A DNA stretch of 64,000 bases from Strongylocentrotus purpuratus. Lineage: Eukaryota > Echinodermata > Echinoidea > Camarodonta > Strongylocentrotidae. This document shows, in pieces, positions 47,601 to 59,906 of this stretch. Position numbers and translations under genes: made by a program. Every line of letters starts with the position of its first letter. Within the stretch, counting starts at the first letter, position 1. The notes beneath the pieces are model-generated. The model saw only the letters and a list, made by a program, of their open reading frames with translations, did not search any database and was not told where the DNA came from. The DNA lies in the NCBI RefSeq assembly GCF_000002235.5, contig NW_022145555.1, positions 235,001-299,000 of the forward strand, in the 5' to 3' direction.

Positions 47601-50600
47601 ACACGATTATCCTCTCTGAATAGACCAGTTCTCTAAAATATTCAAATTTATGCACGTTTCTTCCTGGGGACCTAGTGACGAGTCATACCATCAACATAAA
47701 TGAACTACAACACTTGGAACCCAGTCCACTCGGATTCGGACAAGTTTTCAGGCTGTCAATAAAAACCTTTGTTCAAATAGTATGCATAATATTTGAATAT
47801 GCTAGTAAACCGGTCTGACTTTTAGAAACAATGATTTGGAGCTTTATAGCCCAATTGGTTTTTATGTAATTACCAGCTACTCTTTTGTTCTCGTTGTGAT
47901 CGACAAGTATAAGCGAATGAGCCAAAACAAATGAATATCGTGCTCAGATTTGGCGACAAAATGTTAAATGTGGGACATAATCCTTCAAATCCAATTTGAA
48001 TGAGAGGACAAAATTAACTAGCCCGTCCTCTGATGAGTTTGAACCTTGAAGATGGAAGCTCATTATAGTCTCTCATCTAAATAAGATCGTTAAGTTCAAT
48101 TAAGCTGATATATCTTTGCAAAATCGGCTACGCCCTTGAATTACATTTTACAACTTAATTATTAATATTCCTCGTAAATTCTTTGTGTTTTGTGTTTTTC
48201 GTAACTCAAGAATGAAAGGTGGACTGTTGAAATAGGGCCTTTGTTAAATAGTTTTGGATGTGGGTTTCAATACTTCACACTCTCTAGAAACATAAATTGG
48301 GACAAATAAATATTCCACATTCAAAACTTGGTAAGGGTAAGAATAATTTAGTTGTAAATGATCAATTCATAATCGGAGCAATAACCTAATTCGTTCCCTT
48401 TTCCTTTTTTAAATCACTTTCTGATTTTATTGTGGATACAAGACTCGAATCCACCCTGCACATCCTCATCTCTTTAAATTTGTTAAAGAAAAAACATGAC
48501 TGACCTTTGTAATGCCGATGGCGCCAATGTTTTCACTGTACGATGTTGTCCCGTTCCCCGACCCGATAGCTCCAGCGAGCACGCACGAAAGACCTTCGAT
48601 CAATATACCACGATTCACCGCGTGGTTTGGAGGGGGCGGGGCTCCAGCTAGTCGGGCACATGCGTAGTAGTCGCCCACCGATTCGATCATGGAGGCGAGA
48701 ACCCCTGCTAGCATGCCGAAGACTCCGGCGATCGTGACGGTGGGAAGACCCCATTGACCTAATTATAAAAATTATAGGACAAAATAGAATAAAATATAAT
48801 CATCATTATCATTGTTTTTATCATAATTATTATCATTATGTTGTCATTATCATTTACATTATCATTATTGTAATTACTACTATTATCATTATTTTTATCA
48901 TAGTAGAATCTTGAATATTATTATCACCATCATCATCATTATTACCATTATAAAATTATCTATTATTCAAGTGTTTCCAAGACGAAAATTGGAACCGAAG
49001 AGGATTTTACATTTGGATTAATCTGTCCATAAAGAAACAAAAAACACTTTACTAAATGAGAGAATATTTTATTGTATATCTGTGAAACAAATGTTTCCCT
49101 TCGATGCTCGTTATGAAATGGGCGTCACTGATATTCGGGGGGAAGGGGCAAAACAACATAGTAGAGTTGTGTTGAAAGAGATTCTGCTAAACACCGTAGC
49201 GACCTAGCGACAAATACCAATATTTTGATATTATATATTAATAAATTACAGAGCTTATAGAAAAATGATTCCCCTTAACTAATCTACCTATATTTTTATC
49301 ATTTCTCATAGGGTCGAAGGGACAACAAGAAATCATGAGGTAACATGCCTCAACCCCACCCCCTCCCTGCTCTTAAGCGGGACTGCACGACTTGTATCTA
49401 CTTACGCCCTCTATAAAGTCAACAATCATCATAAGCGGTATCCGTTGATCCCCCATGGTCACCCTTTTCTTATGTTAATGAGAGCTAGTTTGATGAGATA
49501 ACCACCTGCCAGTGACCACGCAGGGAGGTCTAATCCCCCTGGCCAAACTAGTGCAGATAATGCTTTTAAAGGCTAGCTCGATTGTTTATTCCAGTGATCG
49601 CACGTACCCGGATAAGGAAATCTGAACCACGATGCATCTTGGATAACCGAAGCTCGGATGTCGGTCCTGGCCAGGTATCCGTAAACACTCGGACTGTCCG
49701 GAAACACGTCAAACCTCGTGAGGAGGTAGGCGAAGAGCCAGGATAACAGTATCGCCAAAATCACCTTAACAGAAAAAAAAAGACGCAATAACAATTTATT
49801 TGAATCATTTTAAACGTTGTTTTAAATGTTTGTTGCACAATTACATATGCGAAATCGAAATACCCATTTTAGACCATGATTGTTGCTTTAAAGGGATAGT
49901 TGAGTTCTGTTTTCAGACCGCAAATGCCTTCAAAGTGCATGGTTATTGCTTTTATTCTTATCTATGACATTTATAGTGCCCTTTAGAACCTAAAATTGTT
50001 ATGAAGGTAATTTTATACCCCAAAATGTGTGAAATTTAACCAATACGATCATACCAATTCAGCTCCACTTAAAAAAAAACACGGTGACCGTTAATTAATT
50101 AGTTAATTTAAAAATAACAATACATGGGCCGGCTAACTGTGGGTTATATAAGCAACACGAAAATGCCAACAAAAAAGCCAACATCGGCATTGGCTGAAAT
50201 ACGACGTACAAGGCGTTATTTCGTTTTTTTTTTCTTCAAATTTTTCAAAATATCTAATATTTGTGGTGGTACACAAGTATTAGAAATCGTCATATTTCAG
50301 CCGTCTCTGAACCGATTTTGATTAAACAAAGATGATTTTGTAATTTAACTATTATGTTCTTTCAAATTCGACACTCAGTTTTTGTGTATAAAGCGCCCTC
50401 TGCAACAGAACTCAACTATCCCTTTAAGATCACTAATATATGCCTCTCCTTCTCACGATCTCGACGCAATTTGCTTACATTTTATTTTGCGCGAGCTAAC
50501 TGAATTTAAACTAATATTTCCGATGGACGATAAGAGTAGAATAAGAATATTTCCAGAATAGAGCAATAATGTTGGTTCTACGAAATTTATGGGAATTGCT

Positions 50601-50714
50601 CCTTTGAAGAAAAAAACGTAGCCTTGATCAAAAATTGTAACCCTAATGCTAACCCTAAATATTTGACGAAATAAACCCCAGAGCAGGTCTTCGGTATTGT
50701 TCGAACCCTTTCAT

Positions 50715-50745
<31 letters not shown>

Positions 50746-50748
50746 TAC

Positions 50749-50781
<33 letters not shown>

Positions 50782-53700
50782 TCCCTCTCCCTCCCTCCCC
50801 CTCTTTCTCTCTCTCTCGTTTACTGTACTTCTTAGCATTTAAATCGAAACAATAATGCTTGTCTACACTTACAGGAAAGAGTCTGAAGATGTACATCCTA
50901 ACAAGACGAAGTTTCTTTTGCGATCTTGAGAAAGTGCAGAATGGGATGTATGCCCGAGCTAGATATTGGGAAAATAGGACCATTAATCCGATCGTTCTGG
51001 AAAAAAATATAGGAAGAACAAAACAAACAAAAATGAAAATGCCGTATAATTCCTAATGACTTCTAAACTGTTCTTTAACATTTCGTGGCTGTTTGGGAGA
51101 TGCTTTAAAGCCCCACTGCACTACTTATAGATGCTTGCACCCTCTATAATTATAGCAAGCAATGCCTAATCGGTGCATGTTGGTCCCCCATGATCCCCCT
51201 TTTCTTATGTTAATTGAGAGCTGATTCGATGAAATAACCACCTGTCAGCGACCTTGCAGGGAGGTCTAATCCCCCTGGCCAAACTAGTGCAGACGGGCTT
51301 TAATATCAATATCTTTACCGAATACAGACATGACAGAAGTAAAACTCACAGAGAGGCGATTCCCCAGTGTGACCCAGCAAAGCTAGCAGCAGCAGGGAAG
51401 AGAGAAAGGCCAATGAGTGCGATGGTTGGAGCGATGACCAGGGGTCCAAGAAAACGAAGCAAGAAACCGATTCCTCCTGTGATACCAATGATGACCTAAT
51501 ACAGAGAAAGACATTACGGTCATCCCTATCTTGACTCAAGATAGGATTCTTGAGGAAGGGCGTGCCCCCTCCCTCCAATGAACCTTCAAGCAACAACAAC
51601 AAACAATCATTAAATAAATAAACAAACAAACAAAACGGTGGACTGACTGTGAAAATTAAAAGCATTTTCCATTTTACCCCCCCCCCCCCCCCCCCCTGTT
51701 CTCCGTCTAGCATTGCCCCTGAGTAATGAAGTCAATCAGTGCAACTATGTATCCTTGATGACGCTACAGGAATTTGATAAAGACAATGAGCCAGTTATAA
51801 ACCTGGATATTTTGACAATGTAAGTAAGGTCATTGTGGTCTTCAAAGGAAAAAGAATGTCCCTCCTTCCCAAAACCGAATAGATTTGTTGCATAGAGGTG
51901 TTGTATAAAAAAACATATTTGCAATAAATATATTCAGGGGTGAATGTATGATTGAAAATATTATTAAGGGAAAATATAATTATTTTTAAGTATTTCAGTA
52001 CAGGGCAAATGGGAAAGGAGCTAGCAAGATACGTCACAGAGTTGCCAACGTGATTGCACCTTTAAACGTACACAACTTTCGTATTTTTTAATCGGTTCTT
52101 GCTCAAACCTTAATTAACATGTATCTCTCATTTTCTGCTTCTATTAAAACTAACTGAATATCAGCATGGACCTTCCCTTTAATACTCCCCTTTATTCCCG
52201 ACACGGCACTAATATCCTTTGGCAAGATATTAACCTACACTTGCTACTCTCCACCCAGGTGTTAAAATGGGTACCCGGTAGGATGCAACCGTCATTTTTG
52301 GTCAAACAGTTTTGAGCGCCAAGTGACGCCTGGCTGGAAAGGTCCCTAGGGAGTGGAGATTGTTTGCGGGCAAGCACAGTATCCAATGACTGGGGTGATA
52401 CTAATAGTATATCTGTAAAGCGCTTAGAGACGTCCGAGATGTATTAAGCGCTATATAAAAGCTGAATATTATCATTATTACCTGAAAGCAGGACGCAACC
52501 ATGATGTCTCCTTGAAGCTCTCTCATCCTGCCTCTCCAGAACTCTGTTCTGTTTGCCAGCACCTCGGGCGGCACATCGGTGGCATTGTCTGAGAACAGGG
52601 TAAAGAATAATCCGTACAGGTCCTAGTACACTCTTTCTATGTCACAGACAATACCCCTTCCGTTGGGATTACCGGTTTTGCAATATACGTACGTACATTC
52701 ACCTTTTAATGCCCCAAAATATTATATACCCCCCTCACCATTAAAAAGACATACACACAAAAAAAATACAAAATACAGTATGGAATAGGGACAGGACCAA
52801 TAGAACAGCAACTGCTTGTGAGGAATGGCCCTACACAGAGAGAGAGATAACAGGGACCCCTCTGTAAAACAGCATTGTTATGCTAACAACGCTGAGTAGG
52901 GCCATCCCTCCGTCTTCCCTTTTTTTTATAAGTATGTCTTTATGATTGTAAATATATATTTGTTGATGTTTTTGTTTAAATGACGTAAAAGAAACACAAT
53001 AAAACATATACCAGGTAGCTAAAGAGTCGGTTTATTATTACCTCCCTATATTTGCCCCTGTGGCATAGCCACAAGATTCAGGATTCAAGATTAAATATAT
53101 TCTTTAAAAAATGACACACTTTAAAGACGAAGCTGAGTGCTGGTCATTGAATGGCATGCTGAAAGACAATGTATGTTGTAAATAGGAATTTCATATATCG
53201 TGAACTTTTGGCACCATCGAGATTATTTTGACTCTCTTTTTGATGGATATCGCAAGAAATGAAAGCAAATATTAAAATGGATGCATAGGACTGTAAAACA
53301 AAAAGATTATATAAAGATGTGGCAGGTTAATTTGCTGTGAATCATAATGCCATACTTCCTCCCATAATTCATACTTTTAGTTTTTGCTTCTTCACAATAG
53401 AATATGAACAATGCGAAAGTTCACATATTATTTTCCACTTTTGAAAAAAATAAATATGATATTTGAAGTAGCTCTCACCTGGTAACGGATCTAAGCACGG
53501 TCCCTTCAAAGCCAAAACGGCAAAACTTGGTGCTAAGAGAGAAAAGGTTCCGCCTTGCACGATGGGTAATCTAGAGTAGATGACAAACAGTGGTCGAACG
53601 GATATCCGTTAGACCTATAACTCATAGGAAATTATTCAAATACAATGGGCGGTTACCTGAACGGGTCTCTATATGTGATCTATCTCACATAGGAAACGAT

Positions 53701-55602
53701 TCGCATACAGTTAACGGTTAAACCGAAAGTAGTTGAACGGGTATTCCATCCGAACTGTAGTATATAAAAAGCAATTCAAATATTTACAATAAACGGTAAT
53801 AAAGTGAGCTGGTATGGTAAATTAAAAGTCTATTTCATAGAAGCAAAGAGATAAACATGAAAACGGTGAACGGAAGAGCTTAGTTTCAATGAACTTTAAA
53901 ACTAGCCGCACATGTACTGATCCGATCTGTAGTAAGTCGGAAACGATCAAATACACTGAACGGTTAGAACTAGCTGTCCGGGTATAAATCTGATTCGATC
54001 TACAGTAGATATAAAAATAATAGACATACGATTGAACGGTTAGAATAAGTTGAACGGAAATCACAGTTATTACTTTTTTCATCATCAACATCATTATTAT
54101 CAACTTCCTGTTCAAGACGGGAAGAAACTTTACACTCTTCCTTTGAAATGTTGCCTTTCCTTATATACGAAACTTCGTTATTTTCAGTTCAGAATTTTAC
54201 ATCGAATACTAGGTGTCAACAAATATCTTCACACTATGGTCATAGCGAATTCTAATTTATGTACATTTTGCTTATGTTCTGTTGAAAGTATTTCACACTT
54301 GCCTTGGGAATGCCCTGTTACGCATCAATTCATTCAAGACTTCCAAAGCTCTATTCTAAACAATGAAGTGCTTTTGAATAAAAAATTGCCTTTTGTTTTG
54401 TTTCCCAGATGGTACGCATTTTATTTTTGTCATTTTATATGCAAAACACTACATTCTCTGCAAAATACAAAAGGGAACGGCTATATTTTTTTGCAGAAGA
54501 TGCTTAAACGTTGTTATGAAGTTGAGCGGGTTCTTTCTATCAAACGCAATAAGTTCGTTGTATTACTTGATAAATGGAGACATGTGCAACTGATTGTTTT
54601 ACCGATATGTCACAACATGTACTTTGTTCAAATGTATTGTTTCGTTCTTGCTCAAGAATGATTGAATACATTTTCTTTGGAAAAAACACCGCAAAGACTC
54701 CCTTTTCACTATCAACAGTACAATAATCACCACCACCATCCCTATCATCGATAATGATTATCGCCATCGTCCATCTCTTACCTGTTACCGACGAATGTTT
54801 GTAGAAGGGTTGCGACACCGGATACGAAGAACATGGTTGCGATGACCTCGGCCAAAGCGACATTGTTGTCGCTGATACAGAGACTTGGTGCGAGGATAAG
54901 AGGGATGGCTATGGTTGAACCAATCATCGTCAGATAATGCTGGAGAGGAGTGGACAGAAAAAAAGTAATAAGATTAATAGCATTGACCATTGTTTGTGAC
55001 TAGGGGATTAAAAACTTTCAAACTTTTCAGTCGGGCAGGCAAAACGATGATAATATGTCGGCATTTTCTTCCGATTTTTTTTTTTTTAATCATCCCTCTG
55101 AAAACTGACAATTTACTACAGTCTGTGTAACTTGTACAAAGTTGGAAGCAAATGAGTAGAGTAAAAGTGCCATAATAATGGGACCCATTTATTACAATTA
55201 TAAGATGATATACAAGTCAATGGCAGAGCATGGGTCGAGCCTATATGAAGAAATTACTGTTACTGTCCCTGTTGGTACCAGCGGCTGATTGGGGGCGACA
55301 GACTTAATACTAAGCGGACAACATGCGAAAGAATGAAGCTAGCGAGTGAGGGGAGCGTGTGGAAAAGTGTCGTACCATATTATTTTCACGTTGCCTTTCT
55401 TCATTATTCTTTCATTTTTTAAATTTCTGTATACATATATATTCTTCATCATTCAACTGAAGGGAAACGTGCCCCCATCCACCTAGCTATGACATTAATC
55501 GTGTTAATGCAATAATAAATGACATGAGGACATATCACATGTTTCACACAACAACAACAAAATAGAGTGAGGGGGAGGCAGAAAGACAAATAGAAAGATA
55601 CA

Positions 55603-55648
<46 letters not shown>

Positions 55649-56389
55649 AAAATAGAGAGATATATAGAGAGAAGGAAGAGCGAGAAAAATAGAGAGAGAG
55701 AGAAAGCGAGAAAGAAAGAGAGAGAGAGAGAAGAGAGAGTGACAAGGAGAACAGACACAGAGAGAGACAGAGACAGAGAGAGACGAACAGACAGACATAT
55801 AGACATAGAGACAGAGAGACAAAAACAGAGATAGAGACTGAGATGGAGACAGACAGACATACAGGTAATATCTTTTTTACCTGGAATCCGAGTAAATAGA
55901 GAGATACATGTATAGAGAGAAGGAAGAGCGAGAAAGAGAGAGAGAGAGAGAAAGAGAGATAGACAAGAAGAGAGAGAGACAGAGAGAGAGAGAGAGAAAG
56001 AGGGGAGACAAACAGACAGACAGAAAATGACAGATAGACATAGACATAGAGAGACAAAAACAGAGACAGGGACAGAGACGGAGACAGACATACAGGTATA
56101 CTTTAATTTTTACCTGGAATCCGAGTAACACGGATATATACCAAGCTGGAGTGTCTTCTATTCCATACGACATGTCCCCCTTGAGCTTGGCCAGGACCGC
56201 ATCCGCCTGCTTCTGAGCTGCTGCATCATCATCCAACCCAGCGTCCTCTCCGTAACCATTGGAAACCTTTGTTCCATTGGTAGGAGGGGATGAGGAGGAG
56301 GACGAGGAGATGGTTGATATTGGTATCGCGTCAGGCGTGGCGTCGACCTCCTTGCCGTTATGCATGGTGTTGGGATTGTCAGGTTGAGC
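43530..56389 (-). CDS. SLC23-type sodium-dependent ascorbate / nucleobase transporter (NAT/NCS2 family), 13 exons
   Basis: Plasma-membrane symporter of the SVCT/NAT family; vertebrate members take up ascorbate, other animal members nucleobases. Exons on minus, 5' to 3': 56389-56114, 54939-54782, 53570-53479, 52588-52482, 51495-51350, 50996-50873, 49764-49608, 48758-48505, 47274-47145, 46532-46383, 45631-45536, 45048-44839, 43582-43530 (TGA). All phases agree. From the ATG at 56365 the frame is 642 residues, close to human SVCT2 (650). Hallmarks: [16 protein letters not shown] (TM1), [37 protein letters not shown], the NAT signature [21 protein letters not shown], and [16 protein letters not shown]-terminus acidic and Ser-rich, C-terminus hydrophilic. 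The frame is open 5' of the ATG to the acceptor at 56389, so an upstream exon may exist. Substrate cannot be fixed from sequence. Confidence 0.95.
43618..43690. repeat. (GA)n microsatellite
   Basis: Near-pure GA dinucleotides in the last SLC23 intron. Confidence 0.9.
44046..44585. mobile_element. MITE family E, ~540 bp palindromic copy
   Basis: TTAAAGGGGAAGTCCACCCT at the left is mirrored, with mismatches, by GGGGGTGGACTTTC at the right. Sub-terminal inversion is strong (TTTGAGCAAATTC and GAATTTGCTCAAA; TGATCAATCAAA and TTTGATTGATCA). The short frames at 44169-44429 and on the complement are its arms. A related copy is at 51805-52184. Confidence 0.8.
45083..45145 (-). mobile_element. SINE 3'-end fragment with (AAT)n tail
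   Basis: An (ATA)n run joined to GGCATTTGTATAGCGCC, the reverse complement of the AGCGCTATATAAA-type 3' end seen in the SINE at 52195-52481. Confidence 0.5.
46860..46924 (-). pseudogene. Partial duplicate of SLC23 exon 10
   Basis: Starts with the same acceptor (TGTTACACAG) and encodes [17 protein letters not shown], matching the first 17 residues of the true exon at 46532-46383 ([17 protein letters not shown]). It then runs into unrelated sequence with a stop (TAA) and no donor. It lies upstream of the real exon in the same intron. Dead exon copy or a lost alternative exon. Confidence 0.8.
46927..46982. repeat. Short perfect palindrome
   Basis: ACAGTCGGGTTAATAA and its complement TTATTAACCCGACTGT are nearly adjacent; a hairpin right behind the dead exon copy. 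Confidence 0.8.
47305..47597. mobile_element. Foldback element in SLC23 intron 9
   Basis: CTATGAACATGACGGACAAA at the left is mirrored by TTTGTCCGTCATGTTCATAG at the right, and the arms pair almost to the centre (CTTCACTGCTATTATGTA and TACATAATAGCAGTGAAG). About 290 bp. Confidence 0.85.
48780..48960. repeat. ATT/ATC-rich microsatellite
   Basis: Imperfect TCATTATTA units just upstream (gene sense) of SLC23 exon 8. Confidence 0.8.
49432..49571. mobile_element. Repeat family D, copy
   Basis: ATCCCCCATGGTCACCC, ACCACCTGCCAGTGACCACG and GGCCAAACTAGTGCAG in family D order, reverse orientation to 5572-5690. Confidence 0.7.
49888..50427. mobile_element. MITE family F (540 bp)
   Basis: TTAAAGGGATAGTTGAGTTC at the left is mirrored by GAACTCAACTATCCCTTTAA at the right, a 20+ base perfect inverted repeat bounded by TTAA. 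Non-coding interior. Confidence 0.88.
50715..50822. repeat. (CT)n microsatellite
   Basis: Pure to near-pure CT dinucleotides with CCCT interruptions, about 50 bases past the donor of SLC23 exon 6. Short Arg/Glu-rich frames on the complement are translations of it. Confidence 0.95.
51106..51302. mobile_element. Repeat family D, best-preserved copy
   Basis: TAAAGCCCCACTGCACTACT at the left and TAGTGCAGACGGGCTTTA at the right form the terminal inverted repeat that defines the family. Confidence 0.8.
51805..52184. mobile_element. MITE family E, diverged copy
   Basis: Shares CGTCACAGAGTTGCCAA, a GCTCAAACCTT stretch and GGACCTTCCCTTTAA with the copy at 44046-44585. Confidence 0.7.
52195..52481 (+). 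mobile_element. SINE with AGCGCTATATAAA 3' end and (ATT)n tail
   Basis: The body ends TAAAGCGCTTAGAGACGTC ... TTAAGCGCTATATAAAAG ... ATTATCATTATTA. This conserved end with ATT repeats is typical of invertebrate SINEs that borrow a LINE 3' end. The tail touches the donor of SLC23 exon 4. Confidence 0.7.
54113..54663 (+). pseudogene. L1/Tx1-like LINE C-terminal fragment
   Basis: The plus-strand frame 54050-54661 reads [18 protein letters not shown], then [18 protein letters not shown], the C-terminal zinc-knuckle-like motif of L1-clade ORF2. It lies antisense in SLC23 intron 2. Only the last ~180 codons remain. Confidence 0.8.
55600..56080. repeat. GA-rich microsatellite block with an internal duplication
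   Basis: About 450 bases of (GA)n, (GACA)n and related purine repeats in SLC23 intron 1. The long Ser/Leu-rich frames on the complement (162-202 codons) are translations of this repeat and not genes. Confidence 0.95.
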
Positions 56390-56574
56390 CTGAATGAACA
56401 GATAGACGGTAAAAAAGAGATGAAATAAAACAATTTTTTGAAAAGGATTTACTTTAGGTGAAGAGTGTAGTTACCGAAATGCTGACGTTCAAATGACACC
56501 TCAATAACTCTCCGCAGGTAATTGCATGTCATCTCGTTTGGGAGCAGATACATTTTGTTTTTAAACGATACATA

Positions 56575-57510
56575 TCAACATCTACCGAATTATAACAATT
56601 ATAAAAAGGATATCCTGTCTTAAAACACTCCTCAATAAACCTTCACCACCAACTATCACCCGAAACGGGGTGGAGTCCTTTGTCATGAGAGACAAAGAGC
56701 TCAGTCAGAACATAGGGAGGCAGATTTTATTTGACATTCCTATTTGACAACTCAGACCACATGATCCTTGACTGCGATGGGGCATGATGTTTCCAGAAGG
56801 TCATTCATTTAAACTCTACAGATCAACATCTACCGAATTATAGTAATATATATTGAGGTAATATTCTTGAAGGATATCCGGTCTAAATACACTCCTCAAC
56901 AATGGACCTATACCTTCACCACCACTGTCACCCGAAACGGGTGGAGTCTTAAGTCATGACAGTCAACGAGCTAAGTCAGAACATTGTATTACGTCTATGG
57001 TCAGAACATAGGTAGGCAAATTTCATTTGACATTCCTATATGACAACTGCGACAACATGATCCTTGACTGCGATGGGGCATGTTTCCGGAAGGTCATTCA
57101 TTTAAACTTTACAGATCAACATCTACCGAATTATAGTAATACATATTCTTGAAGGATATCCGGTCTAAACAATGGACCTAAACACCTTCACCACCACCGT
57201 CACCCGAAACGATAGAAGCCTTTAGTCATGACAGACGAAGAGCTCAGTCAGAACATAGGTAGGCAAATTTGAATTGACATTCCTATTTGACAAGTCAGAC
57301 CACATGACCCTTGTTTGATAAGGGGCAATATGTTTCCGGAAGGTCATTCATTTAAACAATACAGATCATACATATAGAGGTAATAAACCTTCACCCCACT
57401 ACCAAGGAGCCTTTTAGTCATGACAAAGAGCTCAGTCATAGGGAGGCGAATTTGATTCCTATTTGACATGATCCTTGATTGTGATGGGGCATGATGTTTC
57501 CCGGTAATTT
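56575..57510. repeat. Degenerate ~240 bp tandem repeat, about four units
   Basis: Each unit has TTTGACATTCCTATTTGACA, CATGATCCTTGACTGCGATG, GGAAGGTCATTCATTTAAAC, ATCAACATCTACCGAATTAT, GGATATCCGGTCTAAA and TCACCCGAAACG in that order. It lies just upstream of the first identified SLC23 exon. Confidence 0.85.
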
Positions 57511-59130
57511 ATTCATCGTCAGACCTCAAATGTGTGTATTTGATTGTATACATACCTCAGAAGCTTTGGGGGGAATTCAGGACAATAATTGCTTACCGTG
57601 AGTACAGTCAATAAGGGAGGGGGAAGGCTATCTGTCTTATTAAATGTGAAAGAAAAATCAGGTATAGAGTGAGAAAACCTGGTGGAGTTCGTCCGATCTT
57701 CTTTTACCATCCCCTTCTTCCTTTCCCCTTCCCTCCCCCCCCCCCCCTTCTGTGTTCGCTCTTCAGTTTTCGCTCTTCATTAATTGCATGGCCCCAGTGC
57801 CTTTGCCACATGTGCAAATACAGGGAGATAATAATAAACTGTTTTTAGAAGAGGATTTTGGGTATGTTCAGGTGCACAAAAACAAAACATCGACCAAACA
57901 TTTCATACTTTAGATGATTGGCATGCAATGACATACAGGAAGACATGCTTCAGTTCAAATATTAAAAGCGCTGTTATCTGCTCGTTTTCTTTTTTGGCGC
58001 GTCAACATGTTTCCCACTATTTACATTTTTGTCAACATCCCGAACCAGCATGACATTTATTTCAACAGACATCCCAGGATATTTGCTAAGACGGGTCATG
58101 CCTTAAACAAAATCATGAACAAAACTTTGAATGACAGTCTCATACCAAGATACAATTCCCATGAAGAAGCTGGGGGAGGGGGGGGGGGGGAAGTACCGAT
58201 GAAAGAAACCGGAAAAGAAAAAAACGGTTTATCTATTAAAAGGCAATGATTTTATACTTGACGCATGCATTTTAAAGCCCGTCTGGACTACTTTGGTCAG
58301 AAGGGATTAGACCACCCTGCTGGTCACTGACAGGTGGTTTTCTCATCAACTCAGCTCTCAATTAACATAAGAAAAAGAGGATTATGGGGGACCAACGGGC
58401 AGTTGAAGCCACTCCAGATTAAAGTGGAAGCCACTTAAAAGTACGTTTTCGATTATTCCTTTGAGATGGATTCACTATTTCAAACGTGGATTTCCATTCC
58501 ATATAAAGTGAAACATAATATGACAGGTAAAATACTGAATGACCACTCTTGTACATTTAGAAAGTACATAATTCATTCTGATTCAACAACAAAACAAATC
58601 GTTAGACGTCTTAATCGTTATTTTTACTCTTACCCGAGATTCTGGAAGAATGCTGTGTTCTCAGCAGTCGGGCTTCCAGTTAAATCAATGAGTTGCGATT
58701 ATCAGTGAATGAGATTTTCAACTACTTTGTTTTGTTTTGTTGATGTTACTGGTTAAAAACTTACCGTAAAATAAACAATGAAGAATTAAATAAAAAAATT
58801 CCCTCGGAATGCAAAGTATTGTTACGCACCCCTCAAACAAAGGTTGTAAACTCAAGTTGGATCGATTATAACTCTCTTATCGTGTCATAATCATCGCTTT
58901 GATTAGTATCATTATAAAGTGTGATTATTCCTCGGTAGGATAATACCACATTTGTTACGATTTTGCAGCCATGGAGTAAACAGTACATCAGAATGAGGGA
59001 CAGGGTCAAAAGTGAAAAGTTGTAAATGCACACCAGCCACTGACCCAAAGACCTTTACGCATATATTGTTACCAAAATTCATAATGCGAAGAGACGCCAG
59101 CGCCCTGTTTCATATCATTTGTTATCTGTA
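57511..59130. other. Intergenic region upstream of SLC23
   Basis: No gene found. Includes C and G runs (57736-57748, 58176-58190) and a family D repeat at 58272-58403. An SLC23 5' exon or promoter may lie here but I cannot identify one. Confidence 0.45.
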
Positions 59131-59134
59131 ACCA

Positions 59135-59414
59135 GTGGTGGATCCAGGGGGGGGGGGGGGGGGGGGGGGGGCCCCCCCCCCCCTTGAGAAAAAAATCATG
59201 CAAAATCACGCGATTTTTACCTTTTTTGGGGGATGGCAAATTTTTTTCGAGGACCCCCCCCCAAAAAATTGTGCTCATTCCCCCCCCCCCCCCCCCCCTC
59301 CCCCACTGAGCGACTTTTCGGCTGGCTGAGGCGTTGCGATTTTTTTTGGGACTCAAAAAAAAAAAAAAAATGCTTACCCCCCCCCCCCCCTCCCCCCCCC
59401 TCCCCCCCCCCCCC

Positions 59415-59471
<57 letters not shown>

Positions 59472-59475
59472 ACTG
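59135..59475. repeat. Extreme G/C homopolymer block
   Basis: GTGGATCCA followed by about 25 G and 13 C, then further C runs; at 59379-59471 the sequence is almost only C with a few T. Two copies of CACTGAGCGACTTTTCGGC (59304-, 59471-) flank it. Likely G-quadruplex/i-motif former; run lengths may be affected by assembly. Confidence 0.9.
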
Positions 59476-59529
59476 AGCGACTTTTCGGCCGGCGCGATTT
59501 TCAAATTTTCGGGAGCAAAAAAAAAGACG

Positions 59530-59906
59530 TAAAGGTATAGACCAGTTCTGGTCATGCGATTGTATTGTGAAAAAAACGTTGTAGAATCGATCAGAAAAGG
59601 TTGATCATCTAGCATATAAGTATTGGTGTGTACTGCAAGGTTCTGGAATCATCCAAATGATAAGAAATTTGGCCCAGTCTTGGTAAAGTTACATGCACTG
59701 TACACAGAAAGATGTATATGGGACTACCCTATATCTATCCAGCCCAGATAGATATAATACATTACCAAATATATCAATTAGTAGGCGTTTCCCGGCAAAA
59801 TTTGTATCCTATTAGTCAAAACATATTCTTTCACATGATTGGTAATAAGAGCTTCCATTTCATTTGTTGAAATGGAGGCGTTTCCCAAACTAGTCTTTAC
59901 CTTTAA
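59530..59906. mobile_element. MITE family A, full-length copy
   Basis: TAAAGGTATAGACCAGTTCTG at the left (one change from the other copies) and CTAGTCTTTACCTTTAA at the right; interior closely matches 1591-1979. Confidence 0.85.

Noticed and set aside
55449..56091. Long minus-strand frames of 160-200 codons rich in Ser, Leu and Val
   Set aside because: They are six-frame translations of a GA/GACA microsatellite; only the end of one frame (55877-56365) overlaps a true SLC23 exon, 56114 onward.
59069..59615. Gly- and Pro-rich frames of 64-134 codons
   Set aside because: Translations of C/G homopolymers.
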